Assembly (NCBI GenBank): GCA_903922735.1
Contig: CAIXUZ010000041.1
Coordinates: 29,904 to 93,903 of the forward strand
DNA from: an uncultured Verrucomicrobia subdivision 3 bacterium
GTDB lineage: Bacteria > Verrucomicrobiota > Verrucomicrobiia > Limisphaerales > UBA11358
DNA: 64,000 nucleotides
Direction: 5' to 3'
Part shown: piece after piece, positions 18,401 to 25,720 of the stretch
Position numbering within the stretch: position 1 is the first letter of the stretch
Layout of the letters: each line of letters starts with the position of its first letter
Notes under the pieces: model-generated
The model's database searches: none
What the model was told of the DNA's origin: nothing
The model's input: the letters and a program-made list of their open reading frames with translations, nothing else
Program-made: the position numbers and the translations under genes

Positions 18401-19251
18401 ACGGAGCTTTTGGCCGCGATCCGGCGGTGAATCGCAAAAAGGAACTGCGCGTGGATTACACCCTCGCCGGGAAACCGGGGCAGGCAATTGTGCCCGAAAA
18501 TACCACGCTCACGCTGCCGGAAACATTGGTCGCCAGCCGGCCGCCAGCATGGGAAACCAGCGTGGCTGCCGATGGCTCGGCGGTCGTGAAGGTGTGGGGC
18601 GATGGCAGCGTGACCTTGTCCACCGCCAGTGGAAAAGTTCTGCATGCGGAGTCCGCGGGTCTGCCCTCGCCGCAGGCGATTTCCGGCGCATGGACATTGA
18701 ACTTCCCGCCGAACTGGGGCGCGCCCCCGGCGGTCGCGCTGGATAAGTTGATTTCGTGGACCGAACACACCAATGACGGTGTGCGGTATTTCTCCGGTAC
18801 GGCGGCTTACGAAAGGGAAATTGAGATTTCCGCCGATCGATTGACCGCTGGCCGCGAACTTTGGCTGGACCTTGGCGGGGTGAAAAACTTCGCCGAAGTG
18901 ACGCTGAATGGTCAGGAATTGGGTGTTCTTTGGAAGCCGCCGTTCCGCGTCAATGTCACCCAGGCTGCGAAGCCCGGTCATAATAAGCTCGTGGTCAAGG
19001 TTACCAACCTCTGGGCCAACCGGCTTGTCGGCGATGAGCAGTTGCCGGACGATCGTGAGTGGAACGGTAGGCAGCTCAAAGAGTGGCCGCAGTGGTTTTT
19101 GGACGGCAAGCCCAGCCCGACCGGTCGCCTGACCTTCACCACCTGGCATCACTGGGTGAAAGATTCGCAGTTGTTGGAATCCGGCCTGCTTGGTCCGGTC
19201 ACCCTTCAGACCGCGCAAAAAATTGTAGTTGCTCAACCGGTCCGGAAATAG
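15499..19251 (+). CDS. Exported alpha-L-rhamnosidase-like glycoside hydrolase (GH106 type)
   Basis: A 1250-residue secreted enzyme. The signal peptide is MNKLILLILVTLLPLSLLSAAES. The family signature near the N-terminus is RPQTWWHWMNGNITKAGITADLEAMKQIGLGG, followed by LTVENCAGWSSSGGPW. A catalytic barrel region (SLIDSYEVGGQNW, VMGEFWSG) precedes C-terminal beta-sandwich domains with the LDLGGVKNFAEVTLNGQELGVLWKPPF motif of a galactose-binding-like module. GH106 enzymes release L-rhamnose from pectic rhamnogalacturonans and similar glycans, which agrees with the flanking rhaA and rhaT genes. ATG 15499 is preferred over 15445 because it starts the signal peptide. The specific glycan cannot be inferred. 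Confidence 0.88.
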   Translation: MNKLILLILVTLLPLSLLSAAESASSMTDPLVRGFVSPPDSARPQTWWHWMNGNITKAGITADLEAMKQIGLGGATIVNVDCGIPAGPVKFMSPEWREDFKFAVQEANRLGLDLTVENCAGWSSSGGPWNTPENAMQQVVSSEVWVNGPTNFIGTLPPPPAKLDFYRDIAVLAYPVSDADSLRMEDFSPSASASGNSPAAGKIVDGDSKTFIRLPTPKPGQLQFAQLEFKQPFAARAVKIVAGAAMPQCSGEVRVSDDGRSFRAVGKFAFGSHNSGVCLVSLGGEPVLARFWRVQFNGLSAGEKDKAATIPVAEIYLEPRASVAELGKKITMEGGVASGQTEVTSDGNAGSNPTGAVQRRDILDLTSRMTTDGKLNWRAPAGRWVVLRLGCTLTGRNNHPAPAEGTGLECDKFSRAALDAHWDGFMQKILDDVGPLAGKTLTTSLIDSYEVGGQNWNKDFRAEFRKRRGYDLLTYLPAMTGRIVDSPARTERFLWDLRRTIADLFAENYFGHFAELCRQHGLLNAVEPYTGPFESLQSGAPADVVMGEFWSGSQGHSSIKLAASIAHIYGKTIVGAESFTASPGPKAGRWQDDPYSLKTLGDLTFAQGLNRYIFHRYAMQPWTNTWPGMTMGQWGFHFERTVTWWLQGKPWIDYISRCEFLLQQGRAVADVAYFNGESAPSEMRLGNPKMPDGYDFDAVNADVLLHRATVKNGRLTLASGANYAALVLPQNDSDLTPPLLERIGKLVRDGATVIGSRPQHSPSLTDFPGCDQLVKQLADALWGKCDGSNIQENVVGKGRVVWGKSLPEVFAAPGLKPDFEFTNPSTTRLAYCHRLAGEADIYFVSNQRRQFDSAECTFRVSGRIPELWHPETGAVEPAPVWSISDGRTKVQLNFQPAESVFVIFRCPANHADHVVAVSGSMKTDSPVSPKLEIQRAVYAATEDAGGLDVTAKLAGLISGGQLVVTVKNGAFGRDPAVNRKKELRVDYTLAGKPGQAIVPENTTLTLPETLVASRPPAWETSVAADGSAVVKVWGDGSVTLSTASGKVLHAESAGLPSPQAISGAWTLNFPPNWGAPPAVALDKLISWTEHTNDGVRYFSGTAAYEREIEISADRLTAGRELWLDLGGVKNFAEVTLNGQELGVLWKPPFRVNVTQAAKPGHNKLVVKVTNLWANRLVGDEQLPDDREWNGRQLKEWPQWFLDGKPSPTGRLTFTTWHHWVKDSQLLESGLLGPVTLQTAQKIVVAQPVRK

Positions 19252-19271
19252 AAACTGTTGACTAAATCATT

Positions 19272-20486
19272 ATGAATCCATTCCTCGGTGTAATCTTTCA
19301 TTGGCTCGGCGGCTTGGCTTCCGGGAGTTTTTATGTGCCTTACAAAGGCGTGAAAAAATGGTCGTGGGAAACCTATTGGCTGGTGGGCGGTTGTTTTTCT
19401 TGGATTATTTGTCCGTGGGCGTTCGCCTATTTCATGACGAATGATCTCTTTGGCGTCTTGAAACAACAATCCTGCGGAACCCTCTGGTGGACCTATTTCT
19501 TCGGCCTGCTATGGGGGTTTGGCGGATTGACGTATGGGCTGACCATGCGCTTTCTCGGATTGTCGCTCGGCACCGGTGTGGCCTTGGGATATTGCGCTGC
19601 ATTCGGCACGCTGGTTCCGCCGGTTTTCAAATGGCTGACGCCGAATTTTTCCGTGTTTTCCGGCGGAGCGAGCATCATTGAAATCATCAAATCCACCTCG
19701 GGACAGGTGACGCTGGCGGGAGTTGGCATTTGCCTGGTGGGCATCGCCATTGCCGCGCTGGCCGGGTTCACCAAGGAATCGGAGATGCCGGAGGACCAAA
19801 AACAGAAAACCATCAAGGAGTTTAGCTTCAAAAAAGGCATTTTAGTCGCCACTTTTTGCGGCATCATGAGTGCCTGCTTTGCGTTTGCCTTGCAGGCCGG
19901 AAAAGATATCAACGCCGCCTCGCTCGCCGCCGGCACCAATAAAATCTGGACCGGCTTGCCCGCACTGCCCGTATTGTTGCTCGGCGGCTTCACCACCAAT
20001 TTCATCTGGTGTGTGCTGTTGAATTTCAAAAACCGGTCGGGTTATCAGTATCTCGCTTCCCACGTCAAAGCCGAACACGCGCATCACGGCGGCACTGGCA
20101 GCGGCGAACATGGTCCGGTGGAAACGGATGCGGGCGGCAAAATCGTCACGGATCTGAAAATCCCGGTGTTCGGCAATTATCTGTTTTCTGCGCTCGCCGG
20201 CACTTGTTGGTATTTCCAGTTTTTCTTCTACACGATGGGCGCGACGCAGATGGGCCAATATGATTTCGCCTCGTGGACGCTGCATATGGCGAGCATCATC
20301 ATCTTCGCCACGATGTGGGGTTGGATTTTCCACGAATGGAAAGGTTCCAGCAAAAAGGCGCACCTGCTCATCGGCGGTGGCATTGCCACCCTCGTGCTTT
20401 CAACCATTGTCATTGGTCTCGGCACGGCGATGAATGGCGGCAAAACCCTTCATGACATTTTGAAGCTGATTTTAGGTCAATCGTAA
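19272..20486 (+). CDS. rhaT: L-rhamnose-proton symporter
   Basis: A 404-residue inner-membrane transporter of the RhaT family in the drug/metabolite transporter superfamily, with about ten hydrophobic segments. Family blocks visible are FHWLGGLASGSFYVPYKGVKKWSWE, YGLTMRFLGLSLGTGVALGY, KKGILVATFCGIMSACFAFALQAGK and WYFQFFFYTMGATQMGQYDFASWTLHM. It is about 60 residues longer than the enterobacterial protein, mainly because of a His/Gly-rich cytoplasmic or periplasmic loop near residue 270 (AEHAHHGGTGSGEHG). It lies 20 bp after the rhamnosidase gene, so free rhamnose released outside or in the periplasm would be imported by it. Confidence 0.94.
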   Translation: MNPFLGVIFHWLGGLASGSFYVPYKGVKKWSWETYWLVGGCFSWIICPWAFAYFMTNDLFGVLKQQSCGTLWWTYFFGLLWGFGGLTYGLTMRFLGLSLGTGVALGYCAAFGTLVPPVFKWLTPNFSVFSGGASIIEIIKSTSGQVTLAGVGICLVGIAIAALAGFTKESEMPEDQKQKTIKEFSFKKGILVATFCGIMSACFAFALQAGKDINAASLAAGTNKIWTGLPALPVLLLGGFTTNFIWCVLLNFKNRSGYQYLASHVKAEHAHHGGTGSGEHGPVETDAGGKIVTDLKIPVFGNYLFSALAGTCWYFQFFFYTMGATQMGQYDFASWTLHMASIIIFATMWGWIFHEWKGSSKKAHLLIGGGIATLVLSTIVIGLGTAMNGGKTLHDILKLILGQS

Positions 20487-20960
20487 GCGGACCCGGCTGG
20501 CTAGCCTCCTTGATTCCGGGTGTTGTGGCCGAATGAGACCTCTGCAAAACCCTTGTTTCATTGTAGCGGCGGTCTGTGACCGCCGTGCTTTTGCTTCATG
20601 GGTGACAACCTATTTCAGGACGGGACCCGGCTGTTGAATGTTGAATGTTGGCTGTTGAATGTTGAATTTCCGCTTTTCTCTGGTTGGTTGTTGAATCCTC
20701 TCCGGGATGCCGATCTCGCATTTTGATCCGCTGCGCTGCCCGGTCTGCCAGTACCCCATGCGCGTCATGGCCCTGATTTCGGAGCGCGGGACTGTGTCCC
20801 GCAGCATCTGGAAAGCTAAAAAAGGCATGGAATCTTTGCGCCTTGGCGTCTATGCGTGAGCCGGATTTCAGGTCTCAAGTCTCAGCGTTTGGTCCCTCAA
20901 AACCCCCGCTGCCCGTCCGTTTTAGGGGCTCAAATTCAAATGGAAAAGTATTTTAACTTT
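20487..20960. repeat. Repeat-rich intergenic stretch between rhaT and the sigma factor gene
   Basis: No gene seen. Visible elements: GAGACCTCTGCAAAAC at 20535-20550, like the end of an IS5-group element; GTAGCGGCGGTCTGTGACCGCCG at 20563-20585; a tandem TTGAATG/TTGGCTG tract at 20632-20668; the palindrome GCGGGACTGTGTCCCGC near 20786; and CTTTGCGCCTTGGCGTCT near 20832, a motif found again at 30430 and 31135. A 72-codon minus-strand frame across it is rejected as repeat-derived. Confidence 0.6.
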
Positions 20961-20990
20961 TTTCAAAGGATTTGGTGTCCCCGTTCGTCT
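20961..20990 (+). promoter_or_regulatory. Putative ECF sigma promoter P1 (sigma autoregulation)
   Basis: TTTCAAAGGATT, 11 nt, TTCGTCT. The same two boxes with the same 11-nt spacing occur at 22150-22178 in front of the downstream cluster. The CGTCT -10 element is typical of ECF sigma factors; the -35 is AAGGATT rather than the common GGAAC. The 3' box ends 11 bp before ATG 21002, so the transcript would be leaderless or nearly so. Confidence 0.7.
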
Positions 20991-21001
20991 TATTCATTAA
21001 A

Positions 21002-21568
21002 ATGGCACACATGGCCGGGTCAGCCGACAACGAATTCCAGTTGATTGAAAAAAGCCTGTCCGGCGATCCGGAGGCCTATGCGATGCTTGTAGATCAATAT
21101 CGTATTATGATTCAAGCGGTTGTATTCCGCATGACCGGCTCGTACCAGGACGCCGAAGAGCTGACGCAGGACGCGTTTTTGCGCGGCTATCACGAACTCA
21201 GGTCATTCAAGCGGGATTCCAAATTCTCGTCGTGGCTTTACCAGATTGCCGTCAATTTGAGTCTCGACTGGCGTCGCCGCGAAAATCGCCGTGAAAGCAT
21301 CCGGCAACAATGGGCGGCGGAGACCATGGCTGATAAAGGTTCCGATGTCGTATTTCCCGATGAAATTTCGCACCGGTTGCAGGAATCCCTGAAATATCTG
21401 CCCGCCAAGCAGCGCGCCGCCATCGTGCTGACCGCCTATGAAAACCAAACCCATGCCGAGGCCGCTAAAACGCTCGGCTGCACGGAAGCCACCATTTCCT
21501 GGCGACTGTTTGCCGCACGCCGAAAACTGAAACGCATCTTGAAAGGAATTACCCATGACCAACTCTGA
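21002..21568 (+). CDS. ECF-type RNA polymerase sigma factor
   Basis: A 188-residue sigma-70 family protein of group 4. Region 2 is LVDQYRIMIQAVVFRMTGSYQDAEELTQDAFLRGYHEL with RFSSWLY-like FSSWLYQIAVNLSLDWRRR. Region 4 is LQESLKYLPAKQRAAIVLTAYENQTHAEAAKTLGCTEATISWRLFAARRKLK. No extra C-terminal domain is present. The start is taken as ATG 21002; ATG 21011 is possible and the longer frame from 20972 would begin inside the putative promoter. The stop overlaps the start of the next gene, a one-TM protein that fits an anti-sigma factor. A matching promoter in front of itself and of the 22191 cluster suggests autoregulation and defines its probable targets. Confidence 0.92.
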   Translation: MAHMAGSADNEFQLIEKSLSGDPEAYAMLVDQYRIMIQAVVFRMTGSYQDAEELTQDAFLRGYHELRSFKRDSKFSSWLYQIAVNLSLDWRRRENRRESIRQQWAAETMADKGSDVVFPDEISHRLQESLKYLPAKQRAAIVLTAYENQTHAEAAKTLGCTEATISWRLFAARRKLKRILKGITHDQL

Positions 21569-22139
21569 ACTGGATTCCATCTTAAAAAAGGCGCGCCTGC
21601 CGGAGTTTCCCGAAACCGACCGCGAGATGCTTTCGCGGCAACTGGTGGCCCGCATAAAGAACAACGAGCAAGTTGCCCGCCCGTCACGGAGCGCTTTGCC
21701 GCGTTGGGGCTGGGCCTTGGCGGTGGCCACTTGCGTGGTCGTCGCCTTTGCCATCGGCCATTGGCATGGACAGGTGGATTCCCGGCCCGGCTCGGGAAAC
21801 GACCGGCTGGCCAACATTAAGATCATCCGCGAAACGCTGGCGCTGTTTCCCAATCGCGTCCGTGCGATCGTCTCGGACGAGCGCGGTTTGAATGTGGTTC
21901 TCTCGGACAGCGCCGATGTGCCCGCTTCATCCCCCCTTTACGTCCGCATCTGCGACGGCCAAAGCTGCACCTCGCTGGTGACGTTCAGCGGTCAGGAGAT
22001 CCAGATCGCGGGCCAGAAATTGACGGTGCTGTCGCTGCCGGACGGCGGGATTATTTTGGAAGGCAAAAAATTTGTCTGGTCCAGCGGCGAATCGGCTTAT
22101 GTGGGCCGGAAACTTAAAATCGAGGCCAAAACCCTTTAG
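21555..22139 (+). CDS. Putative membrane-anchored anti-sigma factor
   Basis: A 194-residue protein whose start overlaps the sigma factor stop by 14 bp, indicating translational coupling. A charged N-terminal cytoplasmic segment (about 45 residues, LDSILKKARLPEFPETDREMLSRQL) is followed by one membrane segment (WGWALAVATCVVVAFAIG, about residues 52-69) and a periplasmic domain of about 120 residues with beta-strand character (SPLYVRICDGQSCTSLVTFSG). No zinc-binding HxxxCxxC motif is visible, so it is not a classical ZAS-domain anti-sigma. The call rests on position and topology. The periplasmic part could sense an envelope signal. Confidence 0.6.
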   Translation: MTNSELDSILKKARLPEFPETDREMLSRQLVARIKNNEQVARPSRSALPRWGWALAVATCVVVAFAIGHWHGQVDSRPGSGNDRLANIKIIRETLALFPNRVRAIVSDERGLNVVLSDSADVPASSPLYVRICDGQSCTSLVTFSGQEIQIAGQKLTVLSLPDGGIILEGKKFVWSSGESAYVGRKLKIEAKTL

Positions 22140-22149
22140 TTCGATTTTT

Positions 22150-22178
22150 TTCAAAGGATTCGCCATCGAGATTCGTCT
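22150..22178 (+). promoter_or_regulatory. Putative ECF sigma promoter P2 (exported-protein cluster)
   Basis: TTCAAAGGATT, 11 nt, TTCGTCT: identical boxes and spacing to P1 at 20961. The last base of the 3' box is 12 bp before the ATG at 22191, again predicting a leaderless mRNA. The intervening 11 nt are not conserved between the two sites, which argues for selection on the boxes rather than recent duplication. Confidence 0.7.
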
Positions 22179-22190
22179 AACTAGATAGAA

Positions 22191-23030
22191 ATGAAACTAT
22201 CCGCCATCTGGATAATGTTTGCGCTGGCCTGCTTCGGGCCGGTGGCGGCTACTGCGCAGTTGCAGTTGGTGCCGGACCGGGAGCCGCAGCGGGTGTTTGC
22301 CGGCGGGACGCGGCCAATCGATTTGGTCTGGCATAACGGCGGCGACCAGACTTTCACCGGCGAAATCCGGGCGCGGCTTTTGCAAACCACTTCGGCGACG
22401 GCAGTTCTTCTGGGGGATAAATCATGGAAAAAACTGCAGGTGTTGCCCGGCCAGACCATTCTCGAATCGGCGGCGCTGGATTTCCCGATGGTAAAAGCGG
22501 AGACGAAGTTTCAGATTCAGTGGCTGGATGACACGAACCATGTTTTGGGAAAAACCGAGGTGCTGGTTTACCCGACCAATCTGCTGGCCGAGTTGAAACC
22601 GTTGGCGGGCGAGGAAACGGTTGGGATATTTGATCCCCAGAACCAGCTCAAGCCGCTGCTGAAAGGCCTGAAATTGCGCTTCACAGATTTGGAAAATTCC
22701 GACCTCGAACATTTTTTGGGGAAGCTGGCCGTCATCGGCCCGTTCCAATCAAAGGCGCAAATGCGCGATGGTCTGGCGAAGCAGATTAAAATGCTGGCAA
22801 AAAAAGGCACGGCGATTGTCTGGCTTCATCCGCCGCCGGAAAAGCGCGAAAGACTTTTGCCCTCATTTTACACAGTCATGGAACATACCAATGCCGTGGT
22901 GGTGGTGCAAACGGGTGTGGTTTCCAATCTGACCGGGAACCCGCAAGCGCAGTTGAACTTGATTCACCTCTGCAAGCTGGCGTTAAATCCGAACGCGCCG
23001 GATTTAACAGATTTGTCACCGCAACAATGA
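22191..23030 (+). CDS. Exported protein of unknown function, first gene of the CsgG-like cluster
   Basis: A 279-residue protein with a clear signal peptide (MKLSAIWIMFALACFGPVAATAQ). I do not recognise a family. The mature N-terminal half (LQLVPDREPQRVFAGGTRPIDLVWHNGG, RARLLQTTSATAVLLGDKSW) looks like a beta-sandwich; the second half is mixed alpha/beta (AVIGPFQSKAQMRDGLAKQIKMLAKKGTAIVWLHPPP). The putative ECF promoter P2 lies just upstream, and the CsgG-like genes follow at 10 bp, so it belongs to the same transcript. Its job is presumably in the periplasm or at the outer membrane. Confidence 0.75.
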   Translation: MKLSAIWIMFALACFGPVAATAQLQLVPDREPQRVFAGGTRPIDLVWHNGGDQTFTGEIRARLLQTTSATAVLLGDKSWKKLQVLPGQTILESAALDFPMVKAETKFQIQWLDDTNHVLGKTEVLVYPTNLLAELKPLAGEETVGIFDPQNQLKPLLKGLKLRFTDLENSDLEHFLGKLAVIGPFQSKAQMRDGLAKQIKMLAKKGTAIVWLHPPPEKRERLLPSFYTVMEHTNAVVVVQTGVVSNLTGNPQAQLNLIHLCKLALNPNAPDLTDLSPQQ

Positions 23031-23040
23031 ATTTAATGTA

Positions 23041-24051
23041 ATGAAGCTAATATCTCTTTCCATTCTGGTGTTAACATTCTTTGCCGGCGTGGTCATTGGT
23101 GCAGATATGCCGCCGCCGATTTCGCAGCCGATTTCGGTTGCCGTTTATGATTTCACGGCCGCCGGGGAAGCGTCGCACTATTTTGGACTAAAGCATACCA
23201 ATTGGAACGCATCGATGTGGAATGCGTGGCGTCAAACAATTCACAATTTAGCGTCAAAGGTGACGGTGCTCGTAACGGCGGATTTATCGGTTCAGACAAA
23301 TCTGATTATGGTTGAACGTGCAGAGTTGAAGAAAGCGCTCAAAGAACAGGCGTTCGGACTTTCTGGCATGGTCAGTTCTGATGCGGCGGCAAAAATCGGC
23401 CAGATAACAGGAGCGAAAGTATTGGTGGCTGGACAGGTTTTTACGTCGGACGACGGTCATCTGACCATTGTGGCCAGTATCATTGGAACAGAAACTAGCC
23501 GTTATTATTCTGCAAAAGTGGAAGGTTCAACCGTGAACCTGGGGAAGTTGATGGACGATCTTTCGCAAAATATTTCAGAGACCATCAGCAAACAATACAC
23601 CAATTTGATTGTCACTACTGAGACTCGGGACGTTCGGGTTGATCGTATCGTCAAAGCCGTCAAAGGCAAAAAACGACCGAGCGTGTTGATCAGCATTGTT
23701 GATCAATTAACCGACGACAAAACATCGTCCAATTTCGGTGTCGTCACCGAACTCGGAATCTTATTTCAAAAAACCGGTTTCACGGTCATTGACGAAAAAT
23801 CCAGCAACAAGCCCGACATCATTATCACCGGCATAGCCAGCTCCGATTGGGGGCCGAAACACGGTGAGTTGTATTCCTGTAGGTCACTCATCGAAATCAA
23901 AGTTCAGAAGCGGCGCACGGGCGACTTGCTTAATTTTGACCGGCAGGAAAATGAGGCGGTGGACATCGGTAAATACACCGCAGCAAAAAAAGCGATGCTG
24001 ATCGCAACGGATAATTTGGCTGAGCGTCTTTTGCCGTTGTTGGCACAATGA
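23041..24051 (+). CDS. CsgG-like exported protein, paralogue 1
   Basis: A 336-residue exported protein. After the signal peptide (MKLISLSILVLTFFAGVVIGA) comes a CsgG-type nucleotide-independent alpha/beta domain: ISVAVYDF, VTVLVTADLSVQTNLIMVERAELKKALKEQ, AAKIGQITGAKVLVAGQVF and IIGTETSRYY. A second domain (residues about 215-336) has PSVLISIVDQL, KPDIIITGIASSDWGPKHGELYSC and a C-terminal LAERLLPLLAQ. There is no lipobox cysteine, unlike curli CsgG. This copy carries an extra segment of about 20 residues (HYFGLKHTNWNASMWNAW) near residue 50 and is the most diverged of the six. No curli subunit genes are seen in the window, so a curli role is not supported. Confidence 0.8.
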   Translation: MKLISLSILVLTFFAGVVIGADMPPPISQPISVAVYDFTAAGEASHYFGLKHTNWNASMWNAWRQTIHNLASKVTVLVTADLSVQTNLIMVERAELKKALKEQAFGLSGMVSSDAAAKIGQITGAKVLVAGQVFTSDDGHLTIVASIIGTETSRYYSAKVEGSTVNLGKLMDDLSQNISETISKQYTNLIVTTETRDVRVDRIVKAVKGKKRPSVLISIVDQLTDDKTSSNFGVVTELGILFQKTGFTVIDEKSSNKPDIIITGIASSDWGPKHGELYSCRSLIEIKVQKRRTGDLLNFDRQENEAVDIGKYTAAKKAMLIATDNLAERLLPLLAQ

Positions 24052-24071
24052 ATTCAACGAACCAAATAGCC

Positions 24072-24758
24072 ATGAAAAAAACATTTCAATTCCTTTTAGC
24101 TTCATTGTTGCTCCTGCCATGCGTTTGCTTTGGCGACAAGTTAAGCAAGGACTATCAAGCCGGGGCCCGTCGAAACCGGCAACTGCAAGTTTCTTTTCAA
24201 CAGTTTAAGGAGCTGACGCCTGCCAGCGATCCCGACAAACTGGAATTCCAAAAATTCCGGTTGGAAAACCCGGTCTCCTTCGAAGGGAAAGATTATTATG
24301 GTTTCCGCTTCACGGTTCCTCAGCGGGCCAACCACGAGGACTTGGTCTGGGCCTTTCTTGAACCGAATTCATCTTCAGGTTTTACGGGTTGGTATATCCT
24401 TCCTGAGCCTGAAAAAACTTCGGCTGAGGCGATTGCTGAAGGGAAAGAACAGGGCTTTGAGGGATTTAAAGACTTCCTGTATTTTCCAAAAGCACAATAC
24501 CCGGAACTTCATGGCTTGCCACCGACCGGTGGAAAATTGGTGGTGCTGCAACACCTTTCAGGAAATTCACTGCAAGATGGTAGGCAATACCTTATCTGGT
24601 TTGGCTTTAAGTCTCAGAAAGCGCCCAACCGGATGTCATTGAAATTCACGTTTGCGAGTTTGACGGACCAGGAGGCGCATAACCGCAATGTTATGGAAAA
24701 AGTGCTTGGCCTGCACCGTGGTAATCCAAAGGCAGATTCATCCAATTCTAGCGAATAA
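24072..24758 (+). CDS. Exported protein of unknown function within the CsgG-like cluster
   Basis: A 228-residue protein with a signal peptide (MKKTFQFLLASLLLLPCVCFG). I do not recognise the family. The mature part has no membrane segment and contains FRLENPVSFEGKDYYGFRFTVPQRANHEDLVWAFL and GWYILPEPEKTSAEAIAEGKEQGFEGFKDFLYFPKAQYPELHGLPPTGG. ATG 24072 is preferred over 24048 because it starts the signal peptide. It separates paralogue 1 from the tight run of paralogues 2-6. The cysteine in the signal region (LLPCVCFG) could act as a weak lipobox. Confidence 0.7.
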   Translation: MKKTFQFLLASLLLLPCVCFGDKLSKDYQAGARRNRQLQVSFQQFKELTPASDPDKLEFQKFRLENPVSFEGKDYYGFRFTVPQRANHEDLVWAFLEPNSSSGFTGWYILPEPEKTSAEAIAEGKEQGFEGFKDFLYFPKAQYPELHGLPPTGGKLVVLQHLSGNSLQDGRQYLIWFGFKSQKAPNRMSLKFTFASLTDQEAHNRNVMEKVLGLHRGNPKADSSNSSE

Positions 24759-24777
24759 AAATCCAATTATTGTGATC

Positions 24778-25701
24778 ATGAAAATAACAATTCGGTTTTT
24801 TCTGGCTCTGTTGTTGACCGGTGCAGTGGTTCAGGCTGCGCCCCAATCTCCGCTCACCGTGGCGGTGTTTGATTTTAAGAGCGACACCAAGGCGGGGAAT
24901 TATGGCGACAAAGTGACCACCCTCGTCACCGCCAACCTCACGACCGGGACCAATTTTGTATTGGTCGACCGCGCAAATTTGAAAAGGGCTTTGAAGGAAC
25001 AGGCCTTTGACGTTTCGGGCATGGCCAACCCGGCCACGGCGGCGAAAATCGGGCAGATCACCGGTGCCAAGGTCTTGGTGGCCGGAAAGGTGATGACCAT
25101 TGGTGCCAATCATCTGGTGGTCGTGGCCAACGTGGTCGGCACCGAGACGGGCCGGTTGTTTGCCGACCAGGCGGAAGGCGCGGCGGACCACTTGATGGAT
25201 TTGACTTCAGCTTTGAGCCGGAAAATCGCGCAGACCATCAGCGACCAAGCGACGAATCTGGTTGCCGTGGCGCAGGAATCCAGCGAGGAACGTCTGGATC
25301 GCATCATTAAAAACCTCGCCGGCACCAACCGTCCGAGCGTGTCGATCAAGATAGGCCAGAGCCCCAATCCCGCCAACCCCAGCAAGTCATGTGAAGCGGC
25401 GTTAGGGAAGATCCTGATGAAAGCCGGATTCAAGGTGGTGGATGAAAAATCCGACAGCAAGCCGGACATTGAAATCACCGGGGTGAAAGGCCACAGCCCT
25501 GGACCACGCCGGAACGGCATATATTCAATCACTATTAGTATCAGTTTGAAAGTTCAGGATCGTCGGACGGGTGCCCTCATCGCCTATGAGCATGAGGTGG
25601 CCTCCGCAGTGGAAGCTTCGATGCAGGCCGCCAACGATGCGGCCTTGGACCGGGCGGTTGACGCGCTGGCCGAGAAGGTTCTACCCCTGCTGGCAAAATG
25701 A
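24778..25701 (+). CDS. CsgG-like exported protein, paralogue 2
   Basis: A 307-residue protein with signal peptide MKITIRFFLALLLTGAVVQA and the same two-domain build as its neighbours: LTVAVFDFKSD, VTTLVTANLTTGTNFVLVDRANLKRALKEQ, KIGQITGAKVLVAGKVM, VVGTETGRLF, then LDRIIKNLAGTNRPSVSIKI, KPDIEITGVK and LAEKVLPLLAK. Its central segment is nearly identical at DNA level to paralogue 5 (25290-25345 versus 28107-28162) although other parts are closer to paralogues 3 and 4, a mosaic pattern. ATG 24778 is chosen at the signal peptide. No lipobox cysteine is present. Confidence 0.8.
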   Translation: MKITIRFFLALLLTGAVVQAAPQSPLTVAVFDFKSDTKAGNYGDKVTTLVTANLTTGTNFVLVDRANLKRALKEQAFDVSGMANPATAAKIGQITGAKVLVAGKVMTIGANHLVVVANVVGTETGRLFADQAEGAADHLMDLTSALSRKIAQTISDQATNLVAVAQESSEERLDRIIKNLAGTNRPSVSIKIGQSPNPANPSKSCEAALGKILMKAGFKVVDEKSDSKPDIEITGVKGHSPGPRRNGIYSITISISLKVQDRRTGALIAYEHEVASAVEASMQAANDAALDRAVDALAEKVLPLLAK

Positions 25702-25720
25702 TTTCAATCAATTTCCATAT

